A stretch of 64,000 nt of DNA from Aliiroseovarius halocynthiae (GTDB lineage: Bacteria > Pseudomonadota > Alphaproteobacteria > Rhodobacterales > Rhodobacteraceae). The stretch covers positions 1,136,437 through 1,200,436 of the forward strand of contig NZ_ML660019.1 in the NCBI RefSeq assembly GCF_007004645.1, in the 5' to 3' direction. Below are positions 46,276 to 55,679 of this stretch, piece by piece. The translations under genes were made by a program, and so were the position numbers. The notes beneath the pieces are model-generated. The model was not told where the DNA came from. It did not search any database and was given only the letters and a program-made list of their open reading frames with translations. How positions within the stretch are numbered: position 1 is the stretch's first letter; each line of letters starts with the position of its first letter.

Positions 46276-46489
46276 TACGCGCTTCCAGTGCAGCTGCGAT
46301 GCGTTCCTGCGCTTCAGCTTGGCGGATCGAGAGCGCGATCAGCTTATCTTGCCCTTGCCGAATTTCATCGGTTTTCGCGACATGTTCAGACAGGTAACGA
46401 CGATACGAGATTTGCTGATAGCGCGACAGGGCGACCATTGCGATGATGATCGCCCCGCCGAAAATGATTAGCGTTAGCGAATAGCTCAT
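46265..46489 (-). CDS. Small membrane-anchored coiled-coil protein
   Basis: 74 residues: one N-terminal helix ([20 protein letters not shown]) then a basic segment and a charged amphipathic helix with heptad character ([20 protein letters not shown], continuing [14 protein letters not shown]). No family recognised. Start overlaps the gyrA stop by four bases and its end overlaps the VOC gene, so all three are probably one transcript. Confidence 0.72.
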   Translation of the reverse strand: MSYSLTLIIFGGAIIIAMVALSRYQQISYRRYLSEHVAKTDEIRQGQDKLIALSIRQAEAQERIAAALEARNAE

Positions 46490-49245
46490 TCTTCTACGTT
46501 GTTGCCATCGTCGTCTTCGTCTGATGATTCCACAATCCGCGCGACCGAGACGACCTCTTCGCCTTTCCCGGTGTTGAAGACCTTCACGCCACCTGCGCTG
46601 CGTGACCGGAAGCTGATGCCGTTTACGGGACAGCGGATCGACTGGCCTTTCGAGGTCGCCAGCATGATCTGATCTTCCATCTCGATCGGGAAGCAGGCGA
46701 CGATATTGCCGCCTTTCATGGCGCCCACGCCCTGACCGCCACGCCCGCTGACGCGATAGTCATGGCTGGATGTCAGGTTGCCAATTCCGCCCTTGTTAAT
46801 GGTGACCAGAAGGTCGTTGGCTGCACGCATTTCCTGATAGCGCTCGTCGCTTAGATCACCCGAGGCCTCTTCACCGGTGTCCTCGTCTGAATCGCTGCCG
46901 AATTCGGAGCGGAAACGCTTGATAAAGGCACCGCGTTCGTCCGGGGTGGCGTCGAAATGCTGGATGACCGAGGCCGAGACAACCTCGTCCCCGTCATTGA
47001 CCAGCTTGATGCCCCGTACACCGGTGGACGCACGCGAGTTGAAGACACGTACATCGGTGACAGGGAAACGGATCGCCCGGCCGCCCGAAGTTACCAGCAT
47101 CACGTCATCATTTTCATCACAGATGCGGGCGTTGATCAGGCGGGTGCCTTCGTCATCGCCTTCGAATTTCATCGCGATTTTGCCGTTTGATTTCACGTTG
47201 GTGAAGTCTGACAGGCGGTTACGACGGACCGAGCCTTTGGACGTTGCAAAGACGATTTGCAGGTCGTCCCATTCTTTCTCGTCCCGATCTACTGGCAGAA
47301 TGGCGGCAATTGATACACCGGTCGGGATCGGCAGGATATTCACCAGTGGCTTACCCTTGGCGGTACGGCCGCCTTGGGGCAGGCGCCAGGTTTTCAGTTT
47401 GTATGCCATACCGTCATCGGTGAAGAACAGAAGCTGCGTATGGGTGTTGGCTACGAAGAGCGTCGTAATCACGTCCTCGTCTTTGGTTTGCATGCCAGAC
47501 AGACCTTTACCGCCACGCTTCTGTGCGCGGAAGTCAGCCAGAGGCGTCCGTTTGGCCCAGCCCGAGGCGGTGATGGTGACCACCATATCTTCACGCTCGA
47601 TCAGGTCTTCGTCATCCATATCGCCTGACCAGTCCACGATCTGAGTGCGACGCGGGACGGCAAACGCGTCCTTAACCTCGATCAACTCGTCTGAGATGAT
47701 CGACATGATCCGCTCGCGCGAACGAAGGATGTCCAAGTAATCCCGGATCTTTGCAGCAAGTTCCTGAAGTTCATCCGTGACTTCTTTTACGCCCATTGCG
47801 GTCAGACGCTGCAGGCGCAGTTCCAGAATGGCGCGGGCTTGCGTTTCAGACAGGTTATAGGTCCCGTCCTCGTTCATCTTATGGGTCGGATCGTCGATCA
47901 GCTGGATATATTCCGCGATGTCGGCGGCGGGCCAGCGGCGGCTCATCAGCTTTGCGCGGGCGTCTGCGGGATCTTGCGATGCCCGGATCGTCGCGACGAC
48001 TTCGTCCACATTCGACACGGCCACGGCCAGACCACACAGGATGTGGCTGCGTTCGCGTGCTTTGCGCAGTTCGAACGCGGTGCGGCGGGTGACAACTTCT
48101 TCACGGAAGGTGATGAAATAGCTTAGGAAATCACGCAGGGTCAGCTGCTCGGGGCGACCGCCATTCAGGGCCAGCATGTTACAGCCAAACGAGGTCTGCA
48201 TCTGCGTATAGCGGAACAGTTGGTTCAGCACGACTTCGGGCGTCGCGTCGCGCTTCAGCTCGACCACCACGCGGACACCGATCCGGTCACTTTCATCTTG
48301 AACCGCAGAAATACCTTCAAGCTTTTTGTCCCGCACGCCCTCGGCGATACGTTCGACCAGCGTCGCTTTGTTCACCTGATAGGGGATCTCGTCCAGAACG
48401 ATTGCATAGCGGTCTTTACGGATCTCTTCGATCCGGGTCTTGGCGCGCATGATGACGCTACCACGACCTTCCAGATAGGCTTTTTGCGCACCAGAACGAC
48501 CTAACATGATCCCGCCGGTTGGGAAATCGGGGCCGGGGATGTATTCCATCAACCCTTCCGAGGTCAGATCCGGGTTTTCGATCAGTGCCAGCGTGCCGTC
48601 GATGACTTCTCCCAGATTGTGCGGCGGGATGTTGGTGGCCATGCCGACCGCAATACCACCAGCGCCGTTAACCAGCATGTTGGGGAAGCGGGCGGGCAGG
48701 ACGGTAGGCTCAAGGTCCTTACCATCATAGTTGTCTTGGAAGTTGACCGTGTCTTTTTCAATGTCGGCTAGCAGCGACGCGGCGGGCTTGTCCATCCGCA
48801 CTTCGGTATAACGCATAGCCGCCGGGTTATCGCCGTCCATCGAACCAAAGTTACCCTGACCATCCAACAGCGGCAAAGACATCGAAAACGGCTGCGCCAT
48901 ACGGACCAGCGCGTCATAGATGGCCGAGTCGCCATGCGGGTGGTACTTACCCATCGTGTCGCCGACCGGACGGGCCGATTTGCGATAGGGTTTGTCGTGA
49001 CCGTTATTCGTTTCATACATCGCATACAGGATGCGCCGGTGGACCGGTTTTAACCCGTCGCGCAGATCAGGGATGGCCCGGCTGACGATCACGCTCATCG
49101 CGTAATCGAGGTAAGAGCTTTTCATCTCCTCTTCGATGGCAATCTGGGGGCCATCATAAGTGGGGCGCTCTGGGGGCATTTCGTCCATGTTTTCCGGGGT
49201 ATCAGGGGTATCTGTCACGTTGTCCGCCGTTTTTGTGCGTTTCAC
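46486..49245 (-). CDS. gyrA: DNA gyrase subunit A
   Basis: 919 residues. Catalytic tyrosine in [13 protein letters not shown]; quinolone region [20 protein letters not shown] with the wild-type Ser and Asp; winged-helix/tower and a C-terminal beta-pinwheel with a GyrA-box-like [11 protein letters not shown]. The acidic tail ends [13 protein letters not shown]. The start is GTG (49245); N-terminal residues 1-25 are low-complexity, and an internal ATG at codon 20 (MDEMPPERP) is an alternative. An insert of acidic residues ([20 protein letters not shown]) lies in the pinwheel, as in other alphaproteobacterial GyrA. Confidence 0.95.
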   Translation of the reverse strand: MKRTKTADNVTDTPDTPENMDEMPPERPTYDGPQIAIEEEMKSSYLDYAMSVIVSRAIPDLRDGLKPVHRRILYAMYETNNGHDKPYRKSARPVGDTMGKYHPHGDSAIYDALVRMAQPFSMSLPLLDGQGNFGSMDGDNPAAMRYTEVRMDKPAASLLADIEKDTVNFQDNYDGKDLEPTVLPARFPNMLVNGAGGIAVGMATNIPPHNLGEVIDGTLALIENPDLTSEGLMEYIPGPDFPTGGIMLGRSGAQKAYLEGRGSVIMRAKTRIEEIRKDRYAIVLDEIPYQVNKATLVERIAEGVRDKKLEGISAVQDESDRIGVRVVVELKRDATPEVVLNQLFRYTQMQTSFGCNMLALNGGRPEQLTLRDFLSYFITFREEVVTRRTAFELRKARERSHILCGLAVAVSNVDEVVATIRASQDPADARAKLMSRRWPAADIAEYIQLIDDPTHKMNEDGTYNLSETQARAILELRLQRLTAMGVKEVTDELQELAAKIRDYLDILRSRERIMSIISDELIEVKDAFAVPRRTQIVDWSGDMDDEDLIEREDMVVTITASGWAKRTPLADFRAQKRGGKGLSGMQTKDEDVITTLFVANTHTQLLFFTDDGMAYKLKTWRLPQGGRTAKGKPLVNILPIPTGVSIAAILPVDRDEKEWDDLQIVFATSKGSVRRNRLSDFTNVKSNGKIAMKFEGDDEGTRLINARICDENDDVMLVTSGGRAIRFPVTDVRVFNSRASTGVRGIKLVNDGDEVVSASVIQHFDATPDERGAFIKRFRSEFGSDSDEDTGEEASGDLSDERYQEMRAANDLLVTINKGGIGNLTSSHDYRVSGRGGQGVGAMKGGNIVACFPIEMEDQIMLATSKGQSIRCPVNGISFRSRSAGGVKVFNTGKGEEVVSVARIVESSDEDDDGNNVEE

Positions 49246-49413
49246 ACTATATTTAGGTCAGGCCACCTTAGCGAACGCCCGATCTGGGGGCAACCAAAAG
49301 GGCCGGATTGATGGCGGGCGCGGGCGATTTTTTGCGTCATTTTGCGCGGATTGGCCTCTTGGCTTTCCGGGTTGCCGACGCCATTATCGCGCAAACGCGA
49401 AACGGAGAGCCAG

Positions 49414-50562
49414 ATGTCCAAGCCCCGCAGCATTTTCGAGGAAGTCAGCGACACCAAAGACGAGGTGCGCGATACCCCCCAAACAGGCGCGATCGAGCGC
49501 GGATCAGGTGGCGGCGGTGCGCGGGGGGCCATACGTGTGTGGCTGATGATCCTGTTTGCCTTGGTTGCCATTATGGTTGTCGTGGGCGGGCTAACACGCC
49601 TGACCGATTCTGGCTTGTCGATCACCGAATGGGCGCCGTTCACTGGGGCGATGCCGCCCATGGATCAGGCTGCGTGGGAAGCTGAATTCGCCAAGTATCA
49701 GGAAATTCCTGAGTTCAAACTGCAAAACAGCCACATGGATCTTGAGGCCTTCAAGAGCATCTATTGGTGGGAATGGGGCCACCGTCAGTTGGGCCGCTTC
49801 ATTGGTCTGGTCTGGGCCATCGGATTTTTCGGCTTTCTCGCCGCCCGCAAGATCCCCAATGGTTGGACCGGTCGGTTGCTGCTTCTGGGCGCACTTGGCG
49901 GGCTTCAGGGGGCTATTGGGTGGTGGATGGTCTCATCTGGTTTGTCGGGGGATCGTGTCGACGTCGCCTCGTACCGCTTGGCGGTGCATCTGGGGCTGGC
50001 CTTTGTTATACTTGGTTTCATCACATGGTATGCGCTTCTGTTGGGTCGGAAAGAGGCCAGCCTGATGGCGGCCCGTCGTCTGCGTGAACGCAAGCTTTTC
50101 GGCATGGGAACGGGGCTTCTGCATCTGGCATTCTTGCAGATCCTGCTGGGGGCCTTGGTCGCGGGCATTGATGCCGGGCGATCCTTTGTCGACTGGCCGT
50201 GGATGGGCGATCAGTTCTTCCCGCCCGAAGCCTTTGATATCGCGCCGATCTGGCGTAATTTCTTTGAAAATGCAGGCCTTGTGCAGTTCATGCACCGGAT
50301 GGTGGGCTATCTGCTTGTGATCTTCGCGATCATTGTTTGGCGTGCTTCGCGCAAGTCGGGCAACCAGATGGTGCGCATGGGCTTTAATCTGGCCTGTCTG
50401 ATGATCGGCGCACAAGCCGTACTGGGCATCGCAACGGTTTTGCAAGCCTCCCCCCTTCACGTGGCCATTACCCATCAGATCGGCGCAATGCTGGTTTGGG
50501 TTCTGGTTCTGAACGCCCGTTTCCTTGCGGGCTATCCGACTGAACAAAGCATCCGGAGCTGA
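49414..50562 (+). CDS. ctaA: Heme A synthase (Cox15/CtaA)
   Basis: 382 residues, eight predicted helices. Converts heme O to heme A for aa3 oxidase. Type-2 features: VVGGLTRLTDSGLSITEWAP, YWWEWGHRQLGRFIGLVW (heme histidine), GWWMVSSGL, YRLAVHLGLAF, GALVAGIDAGRSFVDWPWM, LVQFMHRMVGYLL and HVAITHQIGAMLV. Start 49414 has GGAGAG upstream; the 24 extra residues of the longer frame are not conserved in style. Two bases separate it from the next gene. Confidence 0.93.
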   Translation: MSKPRSIFEEVSDTKDEVRDTPQTGAIERGSGGGGARGAIRVWLMILFALVAIMVVVGGLTRLTDSGLSITEWAPFTGAMPPMDQAAWEAEFAKYQEIPEFKLQNSHMDLEAFKSIYWWEWGHRQLGRFIGLVWAIGFFGFLAARKIPNGWTGRLLLLGALGGLQGAIGWWMVSSGLSGDRVDVASYRLAVHLGLAFVILGFITWYALLLGRKEASLMAARRLRERKLFGMGTGLLHLAFLQILLGALVAGIDAGRSFVDWPWMGDQFFPPEAFDIAPIWRNFFENAGLVQFMHRMVGYLLVIFAIIVWRASRKSGNQMVRMGFNLACLMIGAQAVLGIATVLQASPLHVAITHQIGAMLVWVLVLNARFLAGYPTEQSIRS

Positions 50563-50564
50563 TC

Positions 50565-52040
50565 ATGAGCGCCTTTGACGAACTGATGGAATTTGCACGC
50601 GACACCCAAGCCCTGGGCGAGGTTGCGGGCCGACTTGGCTGGGATCAGGAAACGGTCATGCCCGATGGGGCAGGGCCACAGCGGGCCGAGGAAATGGCCG
50701 CATTGGAAAAGGTGCTTCACGCACGGCGCAACGATCCCCGGATCGGTGATTGGCTGGAAGCCATTGACGAAGCGGGTTTGGACGATGCAGGGCACGCTCA
50801 GATCCGCGAAATCCGCCGTGCACGCGACCGTGCCGCCAAAGTGCCAGTGGCACTTGCGGCCGAACTGGCCCGTGTGACCTCGGCCGCGCAAGGCAAATGG
50901 GCCGAGGCGCGGGCGGGCGATGATTTCGAAGCCTTCAAGCCGGTTCTGGAAGAGGTCGTCAATCTGCGCCGCGAAGAGGCCAGTGCCTTGGCAGATGGCG
51001 GTGATCTGTATGACGCCTTACTTGATGATTACGAGCCGGGTCTATCGGGCAGTGACATCCAGAGCTTGTTCGATGCCATGCGCCCTCGTCTGGTGACCTT
51101 GCGCGACAAGGCTCTTGGAGCCTCGAACCAGCCTGAAACCCTTGTCGGTAATTGGGCCGAGAAAAAGCAACTTAAGCTGTCGACGAAGCTGGCAAAGACG
51201 TTTGGCTATGACCTGGCCCATGGGCGGATCGACAAGGCGGTGCATCCGTTCAGCTCGGGCTCTGGCTTGGATGTGCGCATCACCACGCGGACCTCGGAAG
51301 AGGACCCGTTCAACTGCTTCTATTCGACGATCCATGAAGTCGGGCATGCCTGTTACGAGCAAAACATCGACAATGCCTATCTGCTGACACCGATTGGGCG
51401 GGGCGCGTCGATGGGCGTACATGAAAGCCAATCGCGCATCTATGAGAACCAACTGGGCCGCTCGCGTGCGTTCACGGGGTGGCTGTTTGATCAGATGGAA
51501 GCGCGGTTCGGGAAGACACCCGCAAGCGATGCGGATGCGTTCTATCGCATGGTGAACCGGCTTCAGAAGGGCTTTATCCGCACCGAGGCGGACGAGGTAC
51601 AGTACAATTTGCATATCATGCTGCGTTTCGATCTTGAGCGTCGCTTGATTGGTGGCCAGCTGGACGTCGCAGATCTGGAAGCGGTGTGGAACGAACGGTT
51701 TGCCGCTGATTTCGGATATGAGGTCGATAAGGCTTCGAACGGCGTATTGCAGGATGTGCACTGGTCGGTTGGCCTGTTTGGGTACTTCCCTACATATGCG
51801 CTTGGCAATATTTATGCGGGCTGCCTGTATGACGCTTTGCGCAAGGATCTGTCAGATCTGGACATGCGTCTGGGGCAGGGGGACGCGACCTATGCGACGA
51901 CTTGGCTGGCGGACAAATTGCAGCAACACGGGACTTTGCGAAACCCGCGACAAACGATCGAGCATGCCACAGGTGCGGCGGTCACTGTCGAGCCACTGTT
52001 GCGCTATCTTGAGCAAAAGTTCGAAGGCATATACTTTTAA
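50565..52040 (+). CDS. Carboxypeptidase Taq-type (M32 family)
   Basis: 491 residues. Zinc site HEVGH (HExxH) in FYSTIHEVGHACYEQNI, followed by GVHESQSRIYENQLGRS with the third ligand, and IRTEADEVQYNLHIMLRFDLE, all M32 hallmarks. Removes C-terminal amino acids from peptides in the cytoplasm. Follows ctaA with two bases between them. Confidence 0.93.
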   Translation: MSAFDELMEFARDTQALGEVAGRLGWDQETVMPDGAGPQRAEEMAALEKVLHARRNDPRIGDWLEAIDEAGLDDAGHAQIREIRRARDRAAKVPVALAAELARVTSAAQGKWAEARAGDDFEAFKPVLEEVVNLRREEASALADGGDLYDALLDDYEPGLSGSDIQSLFDAMRPRLVTLRDKALGASNQPETLVGNWAEKKQLKLSTKLAKTFGYDLAHGRIDKAVHPFSSGSGLDVRITTRTSEEDPFNCFYSTIHEVGHACYEQNIDNAYLLTPIGRGASMGVHESQSRIYENQLGRSRAFTGWLFDQMEARFGKTPASDADAFYRMVNRLQKGFIRTEADEVQYNLHIMLRFDLERRLIGGQLDVADLEAVWNERFAADFGYEVDKASNGVLQDVHWSVGLFGYFPTYALGNIYAGCLYDALRKDLSDLDMRLGQGDATYATTWLADKLQQHGTLRNPRQTIEHATGAAVTVEPLLRYLEQKFEGIYF

Positions 52041-52053
52041 TGATATTCTTTGG

Positions 52054-52086
52054 GTCAGGGGGAAATCCTTTAGCGGTTTTCCCTGA
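52054..52086 (+). terminator. Hairpin after the M32 peptidase gene
   Basis: GTCAGGG / CCCTGAC arms extended by GGAAA/TTTTC, starting 14 bases after the stop. No T-run follows, so termination efficiency is uncertain. The rest of 52087-52327 shows nothing clear. Confidence 0.5.
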
Positions 52087-52327
52087 CTGAAAGCGATGAT
52101 TCTTTGCCATACGGTCGGTCGTGGTCGGCGGATTTATGCGTGAGTCAAGGGCATGCCCTTGGCTAAAATCGCGAAAATGATGCATTAAGGCCCTTGGTAG
52201 GGCCGAATTTCGCCATTTTTGGTTATCAGTGTTAAGGTTCTGCTGGGGGGACAGCGAGGGTGCTGACCACAGATGCACAAATTGTAAAGATTTGTGCTTT
52301 AGGGTTTGCAGCCTATGGAGGTTACGG

Positions 52328-52939
52328 ATGACCAATCGCTCTGGTCCCGCCAGGATAGCTTTGCCTGGTCGCACTATCTTAAGCGCGGTGGCGCTATCGA
52401 CTATGGCAATCTTTGCCGCTCCGCTTGATGGATTTGCAAGCGGGTCGAATTTTCTTAAATCGCGTGGACAGGGCGCGGCCCCTCCGGGGGCAAGCGGGCT
52501 GTGTTCGACATACAGTTGGGCCTGCGCGCGCGGTTCGGCCAACGGCACCCTCTCTGCTGGCGACATGAAAGTCGTCCAAGCGGTTAATCGGCAAGTCAAT
52601 CGGACGACCCGTGCGATTGAGGATCGTCAGCAATATGGCGAGGCCGAGCGTTGGGCGATTCCGACACGCCGTGGTGGCGATTGTGAGGATTACGCGCTAG
52701 CCAAAAAGCGCGCGTTGATCGGCAAAGGCATTGATCCTCAGCGCCTATTGATCGCGACAGTACTGGATCGCAGCCGCCGACCGCATGCCGTATTGGTTGT
52801 TCGTACGGATCAAGGTGACGTGGTGTTAGACAATGTCACCAATTCGATCCGAAGCTGGCGCGATACGCGCTATGTTTTTCTTCGCATGCAGGATCCTAAT
52901 CGCCCGTCGCGATGGGTGAATGTACAAGCTGGTGGCTAA
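52328..52939 (+). CDS. Transglutaminase-like cysteine peptidase (BTLCP, LapG-like)
   Basis: 203 residues with a signal peptide (about 1-37, ending LDGFASG). Catalytic triad of PF06035: Cys in RRGGDCEDYALAKK, His in RRPHAVLVVR, Asp in VVLDNVTNSIRSW. LapG of Pseudomonas cleaves an adhesin in the periplasm; whether this one has such a target is unknown. GGAGG precedes the ATG at 52328. Convergent to a secreted repeat protein. Confidence 0.86.
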   Translation: MTNRSGPARIALPGRTILSAVALSTMAIFAAPLDGFASGSNFLKSRGQGAAPPGASGLCSTYSWACARGSANGTLSAGDMKVVQAVNRQVNRTTRAIEDRQQYGEAERWAIPTRRGGDCEDYALAKKRALIGKGIDPQRLLIATVLDRSRRPHAVLVVRTDQGDVVLDNVTNSIRSWRDTRYVFLRMQDPNRPSRWVNVQAGG

Positions 52940-52966
52940 GAGTATACGATCCCTGTTGTAAAGAAA

Positions 52967-52991
52967 AAAGGCGCGCATTTTGCGCGCCTTT
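52967..52991. terminator. Bidirectional terminator
   Basis: AAAGGCGCGCA-TTT-TGCGCGCCTTT: perfect 11-bp stem, three-base loop, A-rich before and T after. Serves the BTLCP gene (plus) and the repeat-protein gene (minus). Confidence 0.9.
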
Positions 52992-53015
52992 CTGGATTTA
53001 GCCATTAGCTTGGCA

Positions 53016-53819
53016 CTAGCAGCCTTCACCTGAACCAGAGCCAGCATTTTGCGCGCTGGATCCTCCTTCAGATCCACCACCGCTGCAACCACCTTCAGAA
53101 GCAGGTTTGTCGCCGGGTGTGTCGCCGCCCTCTTTCGGCTGTGGCTTATCTCCCGGGGTGTCGCCGCCACCTTCGGCGCTGGGATTGTCACCCTCGCCGC
53201 CTTCCGGATTCGGTTTGTCACCCGGCGTTTCACCCTCGTTGCCTTCAGGATTTGGCTTGTCCCCCGGAGTGTCGTCGCCATTCTTGGGCTTCGGTTTTTC
53301 ACCTCCGCCATCTTCAGGCTTAGGCTTGTCCCCTGGAGTGTCACCGTCATCGGATGGCTTCGGCTTGTCCCCAGGTTTTGGCTTCGGCTTGTCGCCGGGC
53401 TTCGGCTTCGGTTTGTCGTCAGGATCGCCACCTCCACCAGGCTTGGGATCGACCTTCGGCTTAGGGTCGGGCTTCCTTGGCTGTATAGGTTTTGGCGTTC
53501 TAGCCGGTTCATCGTCATCCTCTTTGTCGCGCTTTACGCGATCCGGTGCGGTAGCGGTTGGCAGTGCGTTCAATGCATTCGCAAAGGCAGGACATTGATC
53601 TGTTACCTTCTCAAGAACGAACAAAAATTCGTCCTGACGCTGAATATACCGCAGCATCTGAGTTGTTACGATTTTGCATTCACAAAGTATCGCTGGATCA
53701 AGTGACAGTTTCGCCGTCGCTAGATTACAATACTTTTGAGCATGCGCGGATTGTGTGGTTCCCCCCCACACGGCACCAGCCATCGCAAGTGCGATGAGCA
53801 CCTTCTTCTTCACAAGCAT
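53016..53819 (-). CDS. Secreted Lys/Pro/Gly/Asp-repeat protein of unknown function
   Basis: 267 residues. Signal peptide MLVKKKVLIALAMAGAVWGG then TTQSAHA. A small globular part (about 28-90) has cysteines in KYCNLATAKLSLDPAILCEC and TDQCPAFANALNALP. From about residue 100 to 235 the chain is low-complexity, built of variants of TPGDKPKPEDG and GDKPKPKP. The end is Gly/Ser rich with two cysteines (EGGCSGGGSEGG, GSGEGC at the terminus). ATG 53819 with GAGGGG upstream. A wall/matrix-spanning or pilus-like secreted linker is possible. No family recognised. Confidence 0.75.
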   Translation of the reverse strand: MLVKKKVLIALAMAGAVWGGTTQSAHAQKYCNLATAKLSLDPAILCECKIVTTQMLRYIQRQDEFLFVLEKVTDQCPAFANALNALPTATAPDRVKRDKEDDDEPARTPKPIQPRKPDPKPKVDPKPGGGGDPDDKPKPKPGDKPKPKPGDKPKPSDDGDTPGDKPKPEDGGGEKPKPKNGDDTPGDKPNPEGNEGETPGDKPNPEGGEGDNPSAEGGGDTPGDKPQPKEGGDTPGDKPASEGGCSGGGSEGGSSAQNAGSGSGEGC

Positions 53820-53899
53820 TTTCACCCCTCTTAAAGCTATGCTTTTCAAATTTAGTGCGGCCAACAAAGACTCAGGCCTGTAGAAAATAATCACAATGA

Positions 53900-53929
53900 T
53901 GCCACAATTGGCGTCGAGTTGCCACAATT
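53900..53929 (-). promoter_or_regulatory. Two direct repeats upstream of the repeat-protein gene
   Basis: TGCCACAATT at 53900-53909 and 53920-53929, 20 bp apart (about two helix turns), 81 bases before the start of the repeat-protein gene. May be an activator site. The remaining bases to 54078 show nothing clear. Confidence 0.4.
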
Positions 53930-54078
53930 CAAATCGAATTTCAGGAAAATTGCCGGTAAATGGTCAAAGTAAAACGAGAAAAGGACTGTTTCCGAAAAGC
54001 AGGATTACTTTCGACCGCAAAAATTATCATGGGTGCCCCAATGCAGGTGGCATCCAAGATTTGGTAAAATTGGGTGGA

Positions 54079-54300
54079 CTAGCCTAGCGTTTCATTTTGC
54101 AAAAGTGTCCGCAGTTTTTCGCGCCCGCGCGCTTCGGCACGGCGGATTCGGATCGCGGTCATATAGGCCTCTTCCAACGTCGTAGACGAAGCCCCAATGG
54201 TTTTCTTAACGGCTTCCACCAGATCTTCGTTGCCGGTCATATGGGTTGCATCCAGCACTTCCTGAGCCAGCTTGTCAGCGACTTGTTCCAGCAGATCCAT
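54079..54300 (-). CDS. Small conserved helical protein, function unknown
   Basis: 73 residues: MDLLEQVADKLAQEVLDATH and a C-terminal basic helix IRIRRAEARGREKLRTLLQN. No membrane helix or signal. Starts 7 bases after the stop of the alpha/beta-hydrolase gene, so cotranscribed. No family recognised; the frame is supported by close spacing and a plausible amphipathic composition. Confidence 0.65.
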   Translation of the reverse strand: MDLLEQVADKLAQEVLDATHMTGNEDLVEAVKKTIGASSTTLEEAYMTAIRIRRAEARGREKLRTLLQNETLG

Positions 54301-54307
54301 GGTGGCC

Positions 54308-54961
54308 TCAGCGGGTGGTTTCGGTCAGCCGGCGACGGACGTATTCGTCGACATTGGTGATCATCGAATCCATATGGTCATCTTCGAAGAAGTGGCCTGA
54401 TCCCTGAATTTCTTCATGCGTGATCGTGATGCCCTTCTGTTCGTGAAGCTTGTTGACCAGCGTGTGCGTGTCAGCCGGAGGCGCCACACGGTCAGCGGTG
54501 CCGTTGATGATCAGACCCGAGCTGGGGCAGGGCGCTAGGAAGCTGAAATCATACATGTTCGCCGGCGGGCTGACTGAGACAAATCCAGTGATCTCGGGGC
54601 GACGCATCAACAGTTGCATGCCGATCCACGCTCCGAACGAAAAGCCTGCCACCCAGCAATGCTTGGCGTTCTGGTTCATCGATTGCAGATAGTCCAACGC
54701 CGACGCGGCATCCGACAGCTCGCCCACACCCTGATCATATTCACCTTGGCTGCGGCCTACGCCACGGAAGTTGAAGCGCAGCACGTTGAAGCCCATGTTG
54801 TGGAAGGCATAGTGCAGATTATAGACGACCTTGTTGTTCATCGTACCGCCGAATTGCGGATGGGGATGCAGGATGATGGCGATCGGGGCGTCTTTTTCTT
54901 TCTGTGCGTGATAGCGGCCTTCAAGTCGGCCTTCGGGGCCTGCAAAAATCACTTCGGGCAT
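54308..54961 (-). CDS. Alpha/beta hydrolase (dienelactone-hydrolase-like)
   Basis: 217 residues. HPHPQFGGTMNNKVVYNLHY, FNFRGVGRSQGEYDQG and nucleophile GFSFGAW, then a C-terminal histidine in IQGSGHFFEDD and an aspartate in INGTADRVAPP form the triad. This YheT/YfbR-like 'alpha/beta hydrolase' group is conserved in alphaproteobacteria; substrate unknown. Divergent to iscR, with 188 bases between. Confidence 0.88.
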   Translation of the reverse strand: MPEVIFAGPEGRLEGRYHAQKEKDAPIAIILHPHPQFGGTMNNKVVYNLHYAFHNMGFNVLRFNFRGVGRSQGEYDQGVGELSDAASALDYLQSMNQNAKHCWVAGFSFGAWIGMQLLMRRPEITGFVSVSPPANMYDFSFLAPCPSSGLIINGTADRVAPPADTHTLVNKLHEQKGITITHEEIQGSGHFFEDDHMDSMITNVDEYVRRRLTETTR

Positions 54962-55149
54962 TGGGTCTGGGCCTCTTTCTCGTCTGTCTGGGGCAGCCTT
55001 GGTTGGTCGCGCGGTTTTCTTGACGCTGGCTGACCCGCACCATAATACGGGGGTGGTGATCCGTGCAGGCCGAGACCGCCGTCGTCACCAGTCTTATGTG
55101 ACCTAGTGGTCGGGGCCGAAAAGGTCAATGTTTTTGCAGGGGGAACGGT

Positions 55150-55611
55150 ATGAAGCTGTCCACAAAAGGTCGATATGCAATGGTTGCGCTGGCGGATCTG
55201 GCGATGCAAGACGATGGTGCGCTTCTGTCGCTGACCGATCTGGCGAAGCGTCAGGATATCTCACTTCCGTATCTTGAACAGCTATTCGTCAAATTGCGCC
55301 GTGCTGGGTTGGTGGAAAGCGTCCGCGGTCCGGGTGGCGGGTACAAATTGGCCCGTTCTGCATCTGATATCCGTGTTTCCGAGATTCTAGAGGCCGTGGA
55401 TGAGACGGTATCCGCGATGCACAAGGGGGCGGGCGCGTCCGGCGCCTCGTCAGGGTCACGCGCGCAATCCATGACCAACCGGCTGTGGGAAGGTCTGTCT
55501 GCCCATGTTTATGTGTTCCTGCACCAGACCCGCCTGTCGGATGTGGTGAAGAATGAACTGACCCCATGCCCTGCCGTACCCACGTTGTTCTCGGTGGTGG
55601 ACGAGGAATAA
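55150..55611 (+). CDS. iscR: Rrf2-family Fe-S regulator IscR, single-cysteine type
   Basis: 153 residues. Winged helix MKLSTKGRYAMVALADLAMQ, ISLPYLEQLFVKLRRAGLVE, SVRGPGGGYKLARSASDIRV. Classical IscR has three cysteines near residues 92-104; here that region is AMHKGAGASGASSGSRAQ with none, and the protein has only C140. In Rhodobacter sphaeroides IscR this single-cysteine arrangement still binds a cluster with unusual ligands, so the protein is likely functional. First gene of the suf operon and probably its iron/cluster-dependent repressor. Confidence 0.92.
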   Translation: MKLSTKGRYAMVALADLAMQDDGALLSLTDLAKRQDISLPYLEQLFVKLRRAGLVESVRGPGGGYKLARSASDIRVSEILEAVDETVSAMHKGAGASGASSGSRAQSMTNRLWEGLSAHVYVFLHQTRLSDVVKNELTPCPAVPTLFSVVDEE

Positions 55612-55664
55612 GCTGCTGCGCAGCCGATTTCGCCTTCGGCGAGGATATTTTTGACAAGAAAACG
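55612..55664 (+). repeat. Hairpin + AGGATATTT/ACAAGAAAA dispersed element, copy 3
   Basis: GCTG/CAGC hairpin (55613-55625) and CGCC-TTC-GGCG hairpin (55631-55641), then the 23-base motif at 55642-55664 (AGGATATTT, TTGA, CAAGAAAACG). Lies between iscR and the next codirectional gene, so it could set how much transcription passes from iscR into the suf genes. Confidence 0.75.
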
Positions 55665-55679
55665 CGAAGGAGTGCATTG

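Noticed and set aside
53100-53500. CRISPR-like repeats in the repeat-protein gene
   Set aside because: Repeats are in frame, degenerate and encode Lys/Pro/Gly/Asp units; no constant repeat-spacer structure and no cas genes.
53890-53930. Sigma54 promoter in the TGGCA-containing repeats
   Set aside because: The GG and GC elements are not at the required spacing.
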